64,000 nt of DNA from Halalkalibacter oceani. Its GTDB lineage: Bacteria > Bacillota > Bacilli > Bacillales > Bacillaceae_D. Of this stretch, positions 16,818-26,765 are shown in pieces. The notes under the pieces were generated by a model, which did not search any database, had not been told where the DNA came from, and saw nothing but the letters and a program-made list of their open reading frames with translations. Numbering within the stretch: position 1 is the first letter of the stretch; the number at the start of each line of letters is the position of its first letter. Where the stretch lies: NCBI RefSeq assembly GCF_023715605.1, contig NZ_JAMBOL010000012.1, positions 62,001 through 126,000 on the forward strand, read 5' to 3'. A program made the translations under genes and the position numbers.

Positions 16818-19800
16818 ATGCAATTTAACGAAGAACAACGGCAGGCGATTTCCAGCACGAAGCCTTTCATTTTAGTGTCGGCCGGCGCCGGATCGGGGAA
16901 GACGCGGATTTTGACGGAGCGGTTTGTCGGTCTTTGCGAACGGCGGCTGCTCGATCCGGATGATCCGGCCGGCGCCGGAGTGGAGGAAATTGTCGCGATT
17001 ACATTTACGGATAAGGCGGCCCGAGAAATGAAGGACCGGATTCGCCAGCGGCTGCTGGAGAAGGAAGCCGGGGCGGAGTCAGAGGAGGCCCGCCGCTTTT
17101 GGCAGGAGCAAAAAGAAGCGCTGGAGCGGGCGTATATTTCGACTTTTCACAGCTTCTGTCAACGCTTGCTCAGCCAGTACGCGATGACGGCCAAGCTGAT
17201 TCCGGCAACGCGGGTCCTTGATGAAGTTGAAGCCCGAAGAAAGAAGAGAGCGATCGCGAAGGAGATGCTGGAGGAACCGATCTGTTTTCAGCAGGCTGCC
17301 CCGTTGCTTGAGCTGATGAGCAAGACGCAGCTGATCGAAACGATCGAACAGCTGCATGACACGATTCGTGAATTGGTCGTCGATGAACGGGCGATTGAGA
17401 CGCTTGATCCGGCGAGTATGTTGAAGCTGCAGGAAGAACAGCTGCTGCTTGAGCAGCACCGCCTCGTCTCAGCCTTTCATGAACAGGCTCTTGCCTGTAT
17501 TCGGTCTTTTCCTGATCCGGTGGAGCTGACGAAAGCCCAGCAGGCCCATGTCGAACGGATAGCGGCGGCTTTTGCGACGATCATGCCGCCGAAGGAGGGG
17601 GAGGCGCACGCCTACTTTGCCAAGCTGGAGGCGATCATGCCGCCGAAAATTGATAAACGCTGGCTGGAGAAGGCGCCGGCGCTTTATCAGCTCTGCGCTG
17701 AACATTGGAAGCCTTTGAAAGAGAGCTGGAAAAGCATCGGCATAGGAGCGCGCTACGAACAGGAAACCGTCACTTGCATGGAGGCGGTCGTCGGACTGCT
17801 GCAGCAATTCGCTGCTCGTTACGCCTGGGAAAAGGAAAGAGCGGGCTTGCTTGATTTTAATGATTTGCAGCAAAAAGCAGTCGCTTTGCTGCGCCACCCT
17901 GCGATTCGCAGCGCTTGCCAGAAGCAATTTCGTCATATGATGATCGATGAATTTCAGGATACGAATCAGCTGCAGCTGGCGATGCTTGAGCAAATCAATC
18001 CAGCTTATCAGTTTATCGTTGGCGATCAGAAGCAGTCGATTTACCGCTTTCGCGGAGCGAATGTAATATTGATGAATGAAAAAGAAGCCTTTGCCGGCAC
18101 GGAGGAAAGCGCCGAAGCGATTTTAATGAACACGAACTATCGAACGGAAGCGTCGATCATTCAAGCGGTTAACGGGCTGTTCTCTCATGTAATGACAGAA
18201 AAGCGTGTCCATCCGTTTGAAACGGTGTATGCGCCGCTGCGGGTGGTCCGCCGCCGCGAGGAAGAAAAGCCTTGCGTTGAGCTGGCGACTCTGCCGGAAA
18301 AGGACGAGCGTGAGGAGGACGCTTTTTCACTTTTAGCAGGACGCCTAGCTTCGATGATCCGCACGGGGGAACCGCTCGTGCAAAAAGGGGATGAATGGGT
18401 GCGGCCGACCTGGGCCGACGTCGCTGTTCTCATTCCTGCGCGGACCCAGCTGTTAGCATTGGAGCGCGCTTTACATGACCACGGCATCCCTTATGTCGTC
18501 AGCGGCGGAATTGGCTTTTTTGAACGGCAGGAGATCATTGATTTCATCACGCTGCTTCGCTGGTTGAACCGGCCGTTTGAAGAGGTTCATTTGCTGGCCC
18601 TGCTCCGGGGTCCGCTTTGTGGCTTGACGCTTGCTGAATTGTTTGAAGTCAAGCGGGGGTTGCAGGACACTGAGGCGCTATTTGAGCTTGTCTATGATGA
18701 GACGCATCCCTTTCATGCCGACCTTTCTGAGCGGGTGAGCGCGAGCTTTGCACAGCTGAGAGAGTGGCTGAAACGTTGGGTCCCGCTCGCTGTTCAGCAC
18801 TCTCCTGCGACCGTCCTGACCGAACTGTTTCAGCAGACTGGGCTGAAAGCCATGCTCCTGCTTCAAAAGCAAGGGCTGCAGAAGGTGAGAAATGTCGAAA
18901 AGCTGATCGGACTTTTGGCGGAAAGGCGCGCGCTTGATTTGGAGACGATGCTGGCCGAACTGGAGGAAGTGATCGTTTTAAGCGAGAAAGAAGGAGAAGC
19001 AGAGGTAGAACAGGTTGAAGGAAATGTCGTGCAGATTATGACCGTCCATGCTTCAAAAGGGCTGGAGTTCCCGATTGTGTTTCTCCCGCAGCTGGAACGG
19101 ACGACACAGACGGATAAAGGGCGCATTCGGTTCGATCCGGAGCTTGGAATTGTGCTCAATCTCGAAAAGGAAGCCGATCAGTTAGATGAAAAGCCGATCT
19201 GTTATCAGTCACCGGGCTTTCCACTCGTAAAAGAACGGGCCGCGTTGGAAGCAAAGGAAGAAACGAAGCGCTTATTGTATGTGGCGATGACAAGAGCGCG
19301 CGATTATCTCGTCATGATGGGTGAGGCGACGACGTCGCATTCATGGATGACGATGATCGAGGAAGCCTGTGCCGCGACAGATTTGGAGCAGATAATCCAA
19401 CGAGTGACGGAGTTTGAACGCCCTGAAAAAGAGCCTGAACGAGCGGAGCTCCAGTACGCGCCACCACAGCTCGTTCAAAGAGCCGCGCCATCCTTAACGC
19501 TTACCGTTTCAGAAATTATGAGCTTTTGCCGCGATCCGCTCAACTATTTTTACCGCTTTGTCGTTGGCTTGCCTGAGTCGCTGACGTTTGAAGCGGATGA
19601 ACAGGAGGAGCGCAGTAAAGCAACAGGACTTGACTCTTCAAAGCTGGGGACGCTTATTCACCGGGCCTGTGAGTTACGGGACTATGGCTTTTCCCCTGCC
19701 GCGGCAATGGAAGAAGCTCTGGCGGGCGAAGAGGTCGATGATGAACGGGCCTATATGGCGGCGATGAAAAGATTGCTGATGAATTACAGCGAGGAGCAAC

Positions 19801-20198
19801 GGCGGCAGCTCGGCAGCCCGGTTGCGAATGAATGGCGGTTTGCGACGGAAATGGAAGGCGTTGAAGTGATTGGCGAGATCGATAAAATCGTCGAACGTGA
19901 AGGCCGGCATGAAATCATCGATTTCAAGACGAATCGTATTCAGTCCTCAGGCGGTGAGCTGCTTACTGTTTATCGTGACCAGCTTACATTGTACAAAATA
20001 GCCTATGAACAGCAAACAGGAATGAAGGACGTAGCTGTGTCGCTCTACGTGTTACGGGACGCGCGGCAGCCGCTTCATCAGCTGAATGTGACGAAAGAGC
20101 AGGAAAACAGAATCCGGCGTGCGATTCAGCTATTGAGGTCATTACGGGAAAAGAAGGCCGGGAAGGAAGAGTATCAACGTATTCAACTTCAAACGTGA
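16818..20198 (+). CDS. addA: AddA helicase-nuclease subunit
   Basis: A 1126-residue UvrD-type superfamily 1 helicase fused to a RecB-type nuclease; it unwinds and degrades broken DNA ends with AddB for recombination repair. Motifs in order: Q motif FNEEQRQAI, Walker [10 protein letters not shown], motif [13 protein letters not shown], motif [17 protein letters not shown], motif [17 protein letters not shown], motif [13 protein letters not shown]. The nuclease follows: [10 protein letters not shown], then GEIDKIVER and IIDFKTNR. I choose the ATG at 16818 after AAGGGGAG. An ATG at 16794 overlaps the addB stop (ATGA) without an RBS and is possible through coupling. Confidence 0.95.
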   Translation: MQFNEEQRQAISSTKPFILVSAGAGSGKTRILTERFVGLCERRLLDPDDPAGAGVEEIVAITFTDKAAREMKDRIRQRLLEKEAGAESEEARRFWQEQKEALERAYISTFHSFCQRLLSQYAMTAKLIPATRVLDEVEARRKKRAIAKEMLEEPICFQQAAPLLELMSKTQLIETIEQLHDTIRELVVDERAIETLDPASMLKLQEEQLLLEQHRLVSAFHEQALACIRSFPDPVELTKAQQAHVERIAAAFATIMPPKEGEAHAYFAKLEAIMPPKIDKRWLEKAPALYQLCAEHWKPLKESWKSIGIGARYEQETVTCMEAVVGLLQQFAARYAWEKERAGLLDFNDLQQKAVALLRHPAIRSACQKQFRHMMIDEFQDTNQLQLAMLEQINPAYQFIVGDQKQSIYRFRGANVILMNEKEAFAGTEESAEAILMNTNYRTEASIIQAVNGLFSHVMTEKRVHPFETVYAPLRVVRRREEEKPCVELATLPEKDEREEDAFSLLAGRLASMIRTGEPLVQKGDEWVRPTWADVAVLIPARTQLLALERALHDHGIPYVVSGGIGFFERQEIIDFITLLRWLNRPFEEVHLLALLRGPLCGLTLAELFEVKRGLQDTEALFELVYDETHPFHADLSERVSASFAQLREWLKRWVPLAVQHSPATVLTELFQQTGLKAMLLLQKQGLQKVRNVEKLIGLLAERRALDLETMLAELEEVIVLSEKEGEAEVEQVEGNVVQIMTVHASKGLEFPIVFLPQLERTTQTDKGRIRFDPELGIVLNLEKEADQLDEKPICYQSPGFPLVKERAALEAKEETKRLLYVAMTRARDYLVMMGEATTSHSWMTMIEEACAATDLEQIIQRVTEFERPEKEPERAELQYAPPQLVQRAAPSLTLTVSEIMSFCRDPLNYFYRFVVGLPESLTFEADEQEERSKATGLDSSKLGTLIHRACELRDYGFSPAAAMEEALAGEEVDDERAYMAAMKRLLMNYSEEQRRQLGSPVANEWRFATEMEGVEVIGEIDKIVEREGRHEIIDFKTNRIQSSGGELLTVYRDQLTLYKIAYEQQTGMKDVAVSLYVLRDARQPLHQLNVTKEQENRIRRAIQLLRSLREKKAGKEEYQRIQLQT

Positions 20199-20295
20199 GC
20201 AAGGCGGTAGCAGGCTACATGAGCGATGTGAGAAAGAGGAAAGCGGCGTATGGAACAAGGGGAAGGATAGAGCTGAAGGTGATAAGGAGAATGCG

Positions 20296-21996
20296 ATGAA
20301 TGAAATGAATCTGACTAAATTGAAAACAAAGCTGCACGATAGCGAGCAGCAATACCGTTCGTTATTTCGCTATAGCACGAATGCAATCTTTATGCTAGAT
20401 CGCTGCGGGCAATTTACGGAGGTCAATCCTGCGGCAATCCGCTTAACGGGGTTTAGCGAAACGGAACTGCTTTCAATGGAGATTTTTGACATCCTTGGCG
20501 AAGAACAGCGCTCATCCATTGATCTGTTTATGAGAGAGGCGATCAAAGGAGAGGTCGCCAGCTTTCAAATCGAGCTGAAAAACCGGCAGCAGGATAAGAT
20601 AGTCGCTTCGATGACAGTTATGCCGCACTATGCCGACGGCAGGGTAGAAGGGGTAACCGGAATCGTTCAAGATGTGACCGAGCATTTACAAGCAAAAGAA
20701 AAAATAAGAAGAATGGCGAATGAGGATGGGCTGACGGGTTTGCCAAACCGCCGCTATGTGGCAGAACAGCTGGAGCAGCTGATCCTTAAGGAAGAGAAGC
20801 TCACCGTTATGTTTATTGATTTAGACCGCTTTAAGTTTGTCAATGATACGCTCGGTCACTTTTTCGGGGACAAAGCTTTAAAAGAACTGGCCGTGCGGCT
20901 TAGGGACGTTCTTTTTCCACCCAATATTCTAGCACGCATGGGCGGGGATGAGTTTGTCGTGATCCTTCCCGGCCAGGCAGAGCCGGATGACATTAGGCAG
21001 ATCGCAAAGCAGCTGCTGGCCCGTATCCGCCAGCCATTGCTTATTAACGGCTACGAGTTTACCTTGACCGGCAGCATCGGGATTTCACTGTTTCCGGAGC
21101 ATGGCAAGAACGGAGAAGGGCTGATTAAGGCGGCTGATGTGGCGATGTTCCGCGCGAAAACGAAGAGCAGCGACAGCTATCAATTCTATGAAAGTGATAT
21201 GCGCTATTATTTCTACGAACGGTTCTATGTCGAAAATGATTTGCGGCGGGCGTTGGACAAAGGGGAATTCTCGCTTTATTTTCAGCCGAAGTTCGATGTC
21301 CATACAAGAACGATTTGCGGGGAGGAAGTGCTCGTGCGCTGGCAGCATCCTGAGGAAGGATTCATCCCGCCGGAGAAATTTATTGCGATTGCCGAAGAAA
21401 CAGGTCTGATTGTACCGATTGGCAAGTGGATTTTAAAAGAGGCCTGTCATCAGAAAAAAAGCTGGATTGACCGGGGCTATCCGCCTATAACGATGTCTGT
21501 TAATCTTTCGTTGCGCCAGTTTCTGCAAAAAGATATCGTGGAAACGGTGGAAGAAGTATTGGCGGAGTCGAAGCTTCCTCCACATTTGCTTGAAATCGAA
21601 GTAACCGAAAGCGTGACGATTGATTTTGAACGGACGCTGGAGGTTTTACGCCAGCTGCGTACATTAGGGATTAAGATCAGCCTGGATGATTTTGGCACTG
21701 GCTACAGCTCGCTCCAATATGTGGCGCAAATGCCGATCCAAGAATTGAAAATCGATCAGTCGTTTGTCCGGAATCTCGGCAAGGGGAAAAATAGCGAAGC
21801 GGTGATCGCGATGATAATTAATCTCGCTCATTTTTTGAAAATATCGGTCATTGCCGAAGGGGTGGAATCGGAAGAACAGCTCGCTTATTTGCGTGAACAG
21901 GGCTGTGACAGCGTGCAAGGTTATCTCCATTCCAGACCGCTGTCGGTGGAGGAATATCAATCGTTTTTAGCGGGAGAAAAAGGGTCGTTCTCCTGA
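20296..21996 (+). CDS. PAS-GGDEF-EAL cyclic-di-GMP turnover protein
   Basis: A 566-residue cytosolic protein. A PAS domain at about residues 15-135 ([16 protein letters not shown], then [11 protein letters not shown]), a diguanylate cyclase at about 140-305 with intact [11 protein letters not shown], and an EAL phosphodiesterase at about 320-560. The EAL motif is EVLVRW. Other catalytic residues are present: [32 protein letters not shown] and AEGVES. It could both make and degrade cyclic-di-GMP under PAS control. Start ATG 20296, AAGGAG 6 bases upstream. Its position just before cheA links it to motility control, which is inference. Confidence 0.93.
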   Translation: MNEMNLTKLKTKLHDSEQQYRSLFRYSTNAIFMLDRCGQFTEVNPAAIRLTGFSETELLSMEIFDILGEEQRSSIDLFMREAIKGEVASFQIELKNRQQDKIVASMTVMPHYADGRVEGVTGIVQDVTEHLQAKEKIRRMANEDGLTGLPNRRYVAEQLEQLILKEEKLTVMFIDLDRFKFVNDTLGHFFGDKALKELAVRLRDVLFPPNILARMGGDEFVVILPGQAEPDDIRQIAKQLLARIRQPLLINGYEFTLTGSIGISLFPEHGKNGEGLIKAADVAMFRAKTKSSDSYQFYESDMRYYFYERFYVENDLRRALDKGEFSLYFQPKFDVHTRTICGEEVLVRWQHPEEGFIPPEKFIAIAEETGLIVPIGKWILKEACHQKKSWIDRGYPPITMSVNLSLRQFLQKDIVETVEEVLAESKLPPHLLEIEVTESVTIDFERTLEVLRQLRTLGIKISLDDFGTGYSSLQYVAQMPIQELKIDQSFVRNLGKGKNSEAVIAMIINLAHFLKISVIAEGVESEEQLAYLREQGCDSVQGYLHSRPLSVEEYQSFLAGEKGSFS

Positions 21997-22154
21997 AAAA
22001 TCGACAAAAATATCTAATTCTTTTAAACTATTTCTTATTTCCTAGCGAGAATCTACTTTTTTAGATGAAAAATATGCTATTATGAGAAAAAAGATCCGAA
22101 TATTGTTTGCGTTGTAAGTAGACCTTTTCGGAAAACATCGAGGTGAATAGGAAT

Positions 22155-24212
22155 TTGGTTAACTCAGAATATCTAGATGTCTTTCTTGATGAAAGTCAGG
22201 AACATCTTCAGGCCATTAATGACAATCTTTTAAAGTTAGAACAAGCACCTGATGACATTTCGATTGTAGGAGAAGTATTTCGTTCCGCTCACACACTGAA
22301 AGGCATGGCAGCTACCATGGGCTTTGAGGACTTGGCTCACTTAACGCATAACATGGAAAATGTCCTGGATTTAATTCGCAATCACAAGCTTCAGGCTACT
22401 TCAGAAGTCCTGGATGTCGTGTTTGCGGCCGTCGATGATTTAGAAGCAATGGTAACCGATATTGCCGGTGGCGGAACCGGAACGCATGATGTAAGTGAAG
22501 TCGTCGCCCAGCTTGAAAGAATTGAAAAGGGTGAGCCTTCCATCGCTGCGACGGCAGAAGCGCCGGTGAAAGAAGAAAAGCAGGAAGTAGCTGGGGAAGA
22601 AGCGTTGTCCGAAACGTATGATGAGTTCGAGCGGACGGTCCTGCAGCAATCGTATGAGCAGGGCTATACTACGTATCAGGTAAAGGTCACGCTTGACGAA
22701 AATGCGATGTTAAAGGCAGCCCGGGTCTTCATGGTGTTTGAGGTGCTCGAACAGATTGGTGAAATCATTAAGTCGTCCCCTCCAGCTGAAGAGCTGGAAG
22801 AGGAAAAATTTGACCAGGATTTCCTCGTCACCGTCATTACGAAGATTGAAGGAGAAGAAATTAAGAAACGGATTTTAAAAGTTTCTGAGATTACCAATGT
22901 TCATGTTCAGCAGGTTGATCAAAATAAACTGAAGCTTTCGCATGAAGAGGAAAAGCCTGCAAGCCCTGCGCCAACCCCGGCACAGGCAGCAAAGTCGGCG
23001 CAGGCCAGCAAGCCGGCGGCGAAGGAAGCAGCTTCTTCCCAGCCGAAGAAGGCGGCGCCTGAGCATAATAAAACGATTCGTGTTAATATTGAGCGGCTCG
23101 ATGTGTTAATGAATTTATTTGAAGAGCTGGTCATCGACCGCGGCCGACTTGAACAAATCGCCAGTGAATTGAAGAACAATGAATTAAATGAAACGGTTGA
23201 GCGCATGTCAAGAATTTCCGGCGATCTTCAGGAGATTATTCTGAATATGAGAATGATGCCGGTTGAGCAGGTGTTCAATCGCTTTCCGCGCATGGTCAGA
23301 AGCCTATCCAAAGATTTAAATAAGAAAGTCAATCTTGAGATTATCGGAGCTGAAACGGAACTTGACCGGACGATCATTGACGAAATTGGCGATCCGCTCG
23401 TTCATTTGCTCAGAAATTCGATTGACCACGGGATTGAAACTCCGGATAAACGCCGTCAGCTTGGCAAGCCGGAAGAGGGAACAGTACGCCTGAAAGCATA
23501 TCATAGTGGAAACAATGTCTACATTGAAATTGAAGATGATGGTGCAGGCATTGATCGTGAAAAAGTACTTAACAAAGCATTGACCAATGGCGTGGTTTCC
23601 GAAGAAGATGCCGATAAGCTGACAGATCAGCAAGTGTTTGGATTGCTTTTTGCATCGGGCTTCAGCACTGCCGAAACAATTACCGATGTTTCCGGCCGCG
23701 GAGTCGGGTTGGACGTCGTCCGCAATACGTTTGAATCATTAGGCGGGGTAGTAACGGTGAATTCAGAACTCGGCAAAGGCTCTGTTTTCTCGATTCAATT
23801 GCCTTTGACGCTGTCTATCATTGATGTCATGCTTGTTGAACTGCAGGATGAGAAGTACGCGATTCCGCTCAGTTCAATTGTGGAAACCGCGATCGTTAAC
23901 AAGCAGGATGTATATAGCGCACATAACCAGAAAGTGATTGATTTCCGTGGGAAGGTCGTCCCGCTTGTCTTCCTAAAAGATATTTTCCAGGTACCGGGCG
24001 AGCAGACGGATGATGAATTTTATTCCCTCGTGATTGTTCATAAAGGGGAGAAAGTGGCCGGTCTCGTTGTTGATTCCTTAATTGGTCAGCATGATATTGT
24101 ATTAAAGTCACTTGGAAACTATTTGAAGGATGTTTTTGCCATTTCAGGAGCAACCATACTTGGAAATGGACAGGTTGCTTTAATCGTTGATTCGAATGCG
24201 TTAATCAAGTAA
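22155..24212 (+). CDS. cheA: Chemotaxis histidine kinase CheA
   Basis: A 685-residue chemotaxis kinase. The P1 domain has phospho-accepting His46 in RSAHTLKGMAATMGF. P2 (about 160-270) binds the response regulator, followed by an Ala/Pro/Lys linker (PASPAPTPAQAAKSAQASK). P3 dimerisation has NIERLDVLMNLFEELVIDR. The P4 kinase has LVHLLRNSIDHGIE, DDGAGID and GRGVGLDVV. P5 is the CheW-like domain. I choose the TTG at 22155 since GAGGTG lies 9 bases upstream; the GTG at 22143 falls inside that RBS. A weak SigD-like element (TAAA at 22024, AGCGAGAA at 22044) may drive the cluster. Confidence 0.95.
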   Translation: MVNSEYLDVFLDESQEHLQAINDNLLKLEQAPDDISIVGEVFRSAHTLKGMAATMGFEDLAHLTHNMENVLDLIRNHKLQATSEVLDVVFAAVDDLEAMVTDIAGGGTGTHDVSEVVAQLERIEKGEPSIAATAEAPVKEEKQEVAGEEALSETYDEFERTVLQQSYEQGYTTYQVKVTLDENAMLKAARVFMVFEVLEQIGEIIKSSPPAEELEEEKFDQDFLVTVITKIEGEEIKKRILKVSEITNVHVQQVDQNKLKLSHEEEKPASPAPTPAQAAKSAQASKPAAKEAASSQPKKAAPEHNKTIRVNIERLDVLMNLFEELVIDRGRLEQIASELKNNELNETVERMSRISGDLQEIILNMRMMPVEQVFNRFPRMVRSLSKDLNKKVNLEIIGAETELDRTIIDEIGDPLVHLLRNSIDHGIETPDKRRQLGKPEEGTVRLKAYHSGNNVYIEIEDDGAGIDREKVLNKALTNGVVSEEDADKLTDQQVFGLLFASGFSTAETITDVSGRGVGLDVVRNTFESLGGVVTVNSELGKGSVFSIQLPLTLSIIDVMLVELQDEKYAIPLSSIVETAIVNKQDVYSAHNQKVIDFRGKVVPLVFLKDIFQVPGEQTDDEFYSLVIVHKGEKVAGLVVDSLIGQHDIVLKSLGNYLKDVFAISGATILGNGQVALIVDSNALIK

Positions 24213-24235
24213 TCTTACCAGAGGAGGCCGTCACG

Positions 24236-24688
24236 TTGTCCAATGAAATTGCTACGAAACAAGAATTAAAAGTGATCGTTTTTCAGTTAGGAGATGAAGA
24301 GTACGCGATTGAAGTGGATTATGTTCAATCGATTGAACGGATGCAGCCTGTAACGCGGATTCCGAGAACCTTTCCCTTTGTTACGGGAGTGATGAATTTA
24401 CGCGGGGTGATTACACCGATCATCAACTTGCGTAAACGATTTGGCTTAGAGGATAAGAGCTTTGATGAATCGACTCGTATTCTCGTCATCGCGAAAGATG
24501 AGTTGGAAATCGGGGTCATTGTAGACGGCGCAAATGATGTGCTTGACATTCCGCTTGAGAAAATTGAACCTACGCCGGAAGTTGTCGGCGGCGTGGAGGC
24601 GGAATATTTGCGAGGGGTTGTCAAGCTGGATAACAGATTGTTTACCCTGTTGAATTTAGAAAAGGTTATTCTGGAATCAGAATCATAA
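24236..24688 (+). CDS. cheW: Chemotaxis coupling protein CheW
   Basis: A 150-residue SH3-like adaptor joining receptors to CheA. Family motifs are FQLGDEEYAIEVDYVQSIE, RIPRTFPFVTGVMNLRG and PIINLRKRFG. TTG start at 24236 with GAGGAGG 8 bases upstream. It lies 23 bases after cheA and 30 before cheY, in one operon. Confidence 0.95.
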   Translation: MSNEIATKQELKVIVFQLGDEEYAIEVDYVQSIERMQPVTRIPRTFPFVTGVMNLRGVITPIINLRKRFGLEDKSFDESTRILVIAKDELEIGVIVDGANDVLDIPLEKIEPTPEVVGGVEAEYLRGVVKLDNRLFTLLNLEKVILESES

Positions 24689-24718
24689 TTTATGGAGAAA
24701 AGGTAATGAGGTGGTCGT

Positions 24719-25078
24719 ATGGCGTCAATTTTAATTGTGGATGATGCAGCATTTATGCGGATGATGATTAAGGATATTTTATCGAAAAACGGTTTTGAAG
24801 TTGTTGGCGAAGCGGCAAACGGCGCGGAAGCTGTCGAGAAATATAAGGAACTGAATCCTGATCTCGTCACGATGGATATTACAATGCCTGAAATGGACGG
24901 CATTCAGGCACTTAAAGAAATTAAGCAAATTGACGGCGGAGCGAAAGTTATCATGTGTTCCGCGATGGGACAGCAGTCGATGGTTATCGACGCGATTCAA
25001 TCAGGCGCAAAGGACTTCATCGTCAAACCATTCCAAGCCGACCGCGTCCTAGAAGCCATCAAAAAAGTATTAGGCTAG
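24719..25078 (+). CDS. cheY: Chemotaxis response regulator CheY
   Basis: A 119-residue single receiver domain. The acidic pair is in LIVDDAAFMR, the phospho-acceptor is Asp53 in VTMDITMPEMDG, the switch residue lies in MCSAMGQ and the Lys in IVKPFQ. CheA-P phosphorylates it and it then acts on the flagellar switch. The ATG at 24719 follows GAGGTGG. It ends the cheA-cheW-cheY cluster. In Bacillus subtilis cheY lies apart from cheA and cheW within the fla-che operon, so this compact set with no flagellar genes beside it is a different arrangement. Confidence 0.93.
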   Translation: MASILIVDDAAFMRMMIKDILSKNGFEVVGEAANGAEAVEKYKELNPDLVTMDITMPEMDGIQALKEIKQIDGGAKVIMCSAMGQQSMVIDAIQSGAKDFIVKPFQADRVLEAIKKVLG

Positions 25079-25118
25079 ACCATCCTCAAAAGGGTGCTTT
25101 TCCCTTTTGAGGATGGTC
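25078..25118 (+). terminator. 17-base-pair perfect hairpin after cheY
   Basis: GACCATCCTCAAAAGGG at 25078-25094 pairs perfectly with CCCTTTTGAGGATGGTC at 25102-25118 over a 7-base TGCTTTT loop. It starts inside the cheY stop codon. No T-run follows. Its right arm is copied at each repeat boundary downstream. Confidence 0.75.
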
Positions 25119-25504
25119 GAAGCAACGAGCGTAGTCAGCACCCGGTTTTAAAAAGCATACAGGGAAGCGGGTTTCTTCCCTGTATGCTGTGTGCGGAAGA
25201 AGCCGTTGCCAGCATCGAAGGGAGGGCGCTTTTCCCTTTTGAGGATGGTCGAAGCAACGAGCGTAGTCAGCACCCGGTTTTAAAAAGCATACAGGGAAGC
25301 GGGTTTCTTCCCTGTATGCAGCGTGCGGAAGAAGCCGTTGCCAGCATCGAGGGGAGGGCGCTTTTCCCTTTTGAGGATGGTCGAAGCAACGAGCGTAGTC
25401 AGCACCCGGTTTTAAAAAGCATACAGGGAAGCGGGTTTCTTCCCTGTATGCAGCGTGAAGAAGAAGCCGTTGCCAGCATCGAAGGGAGGGCGCTTTTCCC
25501 TTTT
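25109..25504. repeat. Three tandem copies of a 132-bp structured repeat (T)
   Basis: Units start at 25109, 25241 and 25373 and differ at only a few positions (TGCTGTGTGCGG, TGCAGCGTGCGG, TGCAGCGTGAAG). Each contains a 13-base-pair perfect hairpin (GCATACAGGGAAG / CTTCCCTGTATGC, unit 1 at 25155-25187) with loop CGGGTTT. This is enclosed by GCAACG / CGTTGC (25122-25127 with 25204-25209). The unit length is a multiple of three and the frame stays open for 137 codons, but the product is repetitive and starts without an RBS, so I treat it as non-coding. Confidence 0.9.
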
Positions 25505-25563
25505 TGATGTGGCGTAATAGAGGAAAAGGTCGGGTTTTTGATTGTTGAGAAATAAGAAATTGT

Positions 25564-25598
25564 CCCCATTTGCTGATGAACTGGCAAGTGGGGTTTTG
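25564..25598 (+). terminator. Hairpin upstream of the ComEC-like lipoprotein gene
   Basis: CCCCATTTGC pairs with GCAAGTGGGG (one G-U pair) and is followed by TTTTGC. It ends at the RBS region of the next gene, so it may end transcripts from the repeat tract or act as an attenuator. Confidence 0.55.
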
Positions 25599-25618
25599 CT
25601 GTGAAAGGAAAAACAGAG

Positions 25619-26488
25619 ATGAATAAGGACAAATGGACGATAACTGGTTTTATGCTCGGCTTGCTTTTGATTTGTGCCGGCTGTTTTCCGGAGCAACAAG
25701 TGGCGCCCCCTACTCCGCCTCCAGTGACAGAGGGGGAGTTGATCGTCACCTTTTTTGATGTCGGGCAGGGGGATGCGACTCTGTTTCAAGCGGAAGAGGC
25801 GACGATCTTGATTGATGCCGGGCGGCACGACCGGGAGGAGGTTGTGTCTTTGCTGGAGGACAGTGGGGTGGAGCGGATTGATTTGTTTATTGCGACTCAT
25901 CCTCACGCTGATCATATCGGCCAGGCTGATCAAGTGCTGGATGCCTTTCCGGTGGAAGAAGTATGGATGTCCGGCGACAGTCACACGACGAAAACATTTG
26001 AACGGATGGTGGCTGCTATTGAAGCTTCGGGAGCAGATTACTATGAACCACGGGCCGGCGAGGAATTTGAAATTGGTTCGCTGCTGCTTGAGGTTCTGCA
26101 CCCGGAAGAACTGACAGGGGATCTTAATAACGGTTCGATTGCCGTTCAGGTTCATTTTGGCGACGTTTCGTTTTTAATGATGGGTGATGCGGAAGCAGAG
26201 GCTGAGGAAGAAATTATCGAGCGCTCTGCTCATTTGCAGTCGACCATTTTACGGGTGGGTCATCACGGCTCTTCGACTTCCACGACGCCGGCTTTTCTGG
26301 AAGCGGTGAAGCCTGAAGCAGGGATTTATTCAGCTGGCAGAGAGAATGAATATGGGCATCCCCATGCCGAAGTTGTCGAGCTTTTTCAGGAAAAGAATAT
26401 TCCATTGTACGGAACCGATCAGCACGGGAAAATCGTTGTCGAAACCGATGGAACGTCTTATGAAATAATTTTGGAGCATGATGAATAA
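25619..26488 (+). CDS. ComEC-like metallo-beta-lactamase-fold lipoprotein
   Basis: A 289-residue exported lipoprotein. The signal ends in LLICAGC, followed by a Pro-rich tether (PPTPPPVTEGE). The rest is the ComEC/Rec2-type hydrolase domain: FFDVGQGDATLF, IDAGRHDREE, the metal motif THPHADHIGQ, MMGDAEAEAE, and VGHHGSSTSTTPAFL. Domains of this type are thought to act on DNA or nucleotides outside the cell, but the substrate here is unknown. I choose the ATG at 25619 (GAAAGGA 8 bases upstream) over the GTG at 25601. The DUF3006 gene follows after 18 bases, a common pairing for this family. Confidence 0.85.
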   Translation: MNKDKWTITGFMLGLLLICAGCFPEQQVAPPTPPPVTEGELIVTFFDVGQGDATLFQAEEATILIDAGRHDREEVVSLLEDSGVERIDLFIATHPHADHIGQADQVLDAFPVEEVWMSGDSHTTKTFERMVAAIEASGADYYEPRAGEEFEIGSLLLEVLHPEELTGDLNNGSIAVQVHFGDVSFLMMGDAEAEAEEEIIERSAHLQSTILRVGHHGSSTSTTPAFLEAVKPEAGIYSAGRENEYGHPHAEVVELFQEKNIPLYGTDQHGKIVVETDGTSYEIILEHDE

Positions 26489-26506
26489 AGTAATGGGGTG
26501 ATCATC

Positions 26507-26755
26507 GTGAAAGCCGTCATAGACCGGATTGTCGATCAGGCCTTTGTTGTGCTGCTGGTCGGAACAGAGGAAAAAGAAATGATTTTTCCGAAAGAGGCAT
26601 TTTCGTTTCCGGTGAAAGAAGGACTTCAGCTTGACATTGAACTGGCAGGCGATCAGCTGCTGCGGGCAAAAAAGGCTGACACGCCGAACAAGGCTGATCC
26701 GCTTGAAAGATTGAGAAAGCGTCAGCACAGCCGCTATAAGCGAAAGGAAAGGTAG
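26507..26755 (+). CDS. DUF3006-domain small protein
   Basis: An 82-residue beta-rich cytosolic protein (MKAVIDRIVDQAFVVLLVG) with a basic tail (RLRKRQHSRYKRKER). It matches the DUF3006 pattern, which often accompanies ComEC-like hydrolases; its function is unknown. The GTG at 26507 is 6 bases from GGGGTGAT, while the GTG at 26498 is part of that site. Confidence 0.8.
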   Translation: MKAVIDRIVDQAFVVLLVGTEEKEMIFPKEAFSFPVKEGLQLDIELAGDQLLRAKKADTPNKADPLERLRKRQHSRYKRKER

Positions 26756-26765
26756 GGAGAACGGG

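Noticed and set aside
22024-22051. SigD promoter upstream of cheA
   Set aside because: TAAA and AGCGAGAA match only loosely; mentioned with the gene but too weak to list as a feature.
25109-25504. CRISPR-like array
   Set aside because: Units are 132 bp, immediately adjacent with no unique spacers, and there are no cas genes.
25094-25507. A 137-codon open frame through the tandem repeats
   Set aside because: It has no RBS, exists only because the repeat unit is a multiple of three without stops, and its peptide is just three copies of hairpin sequence. I list the DNA as a repeat.
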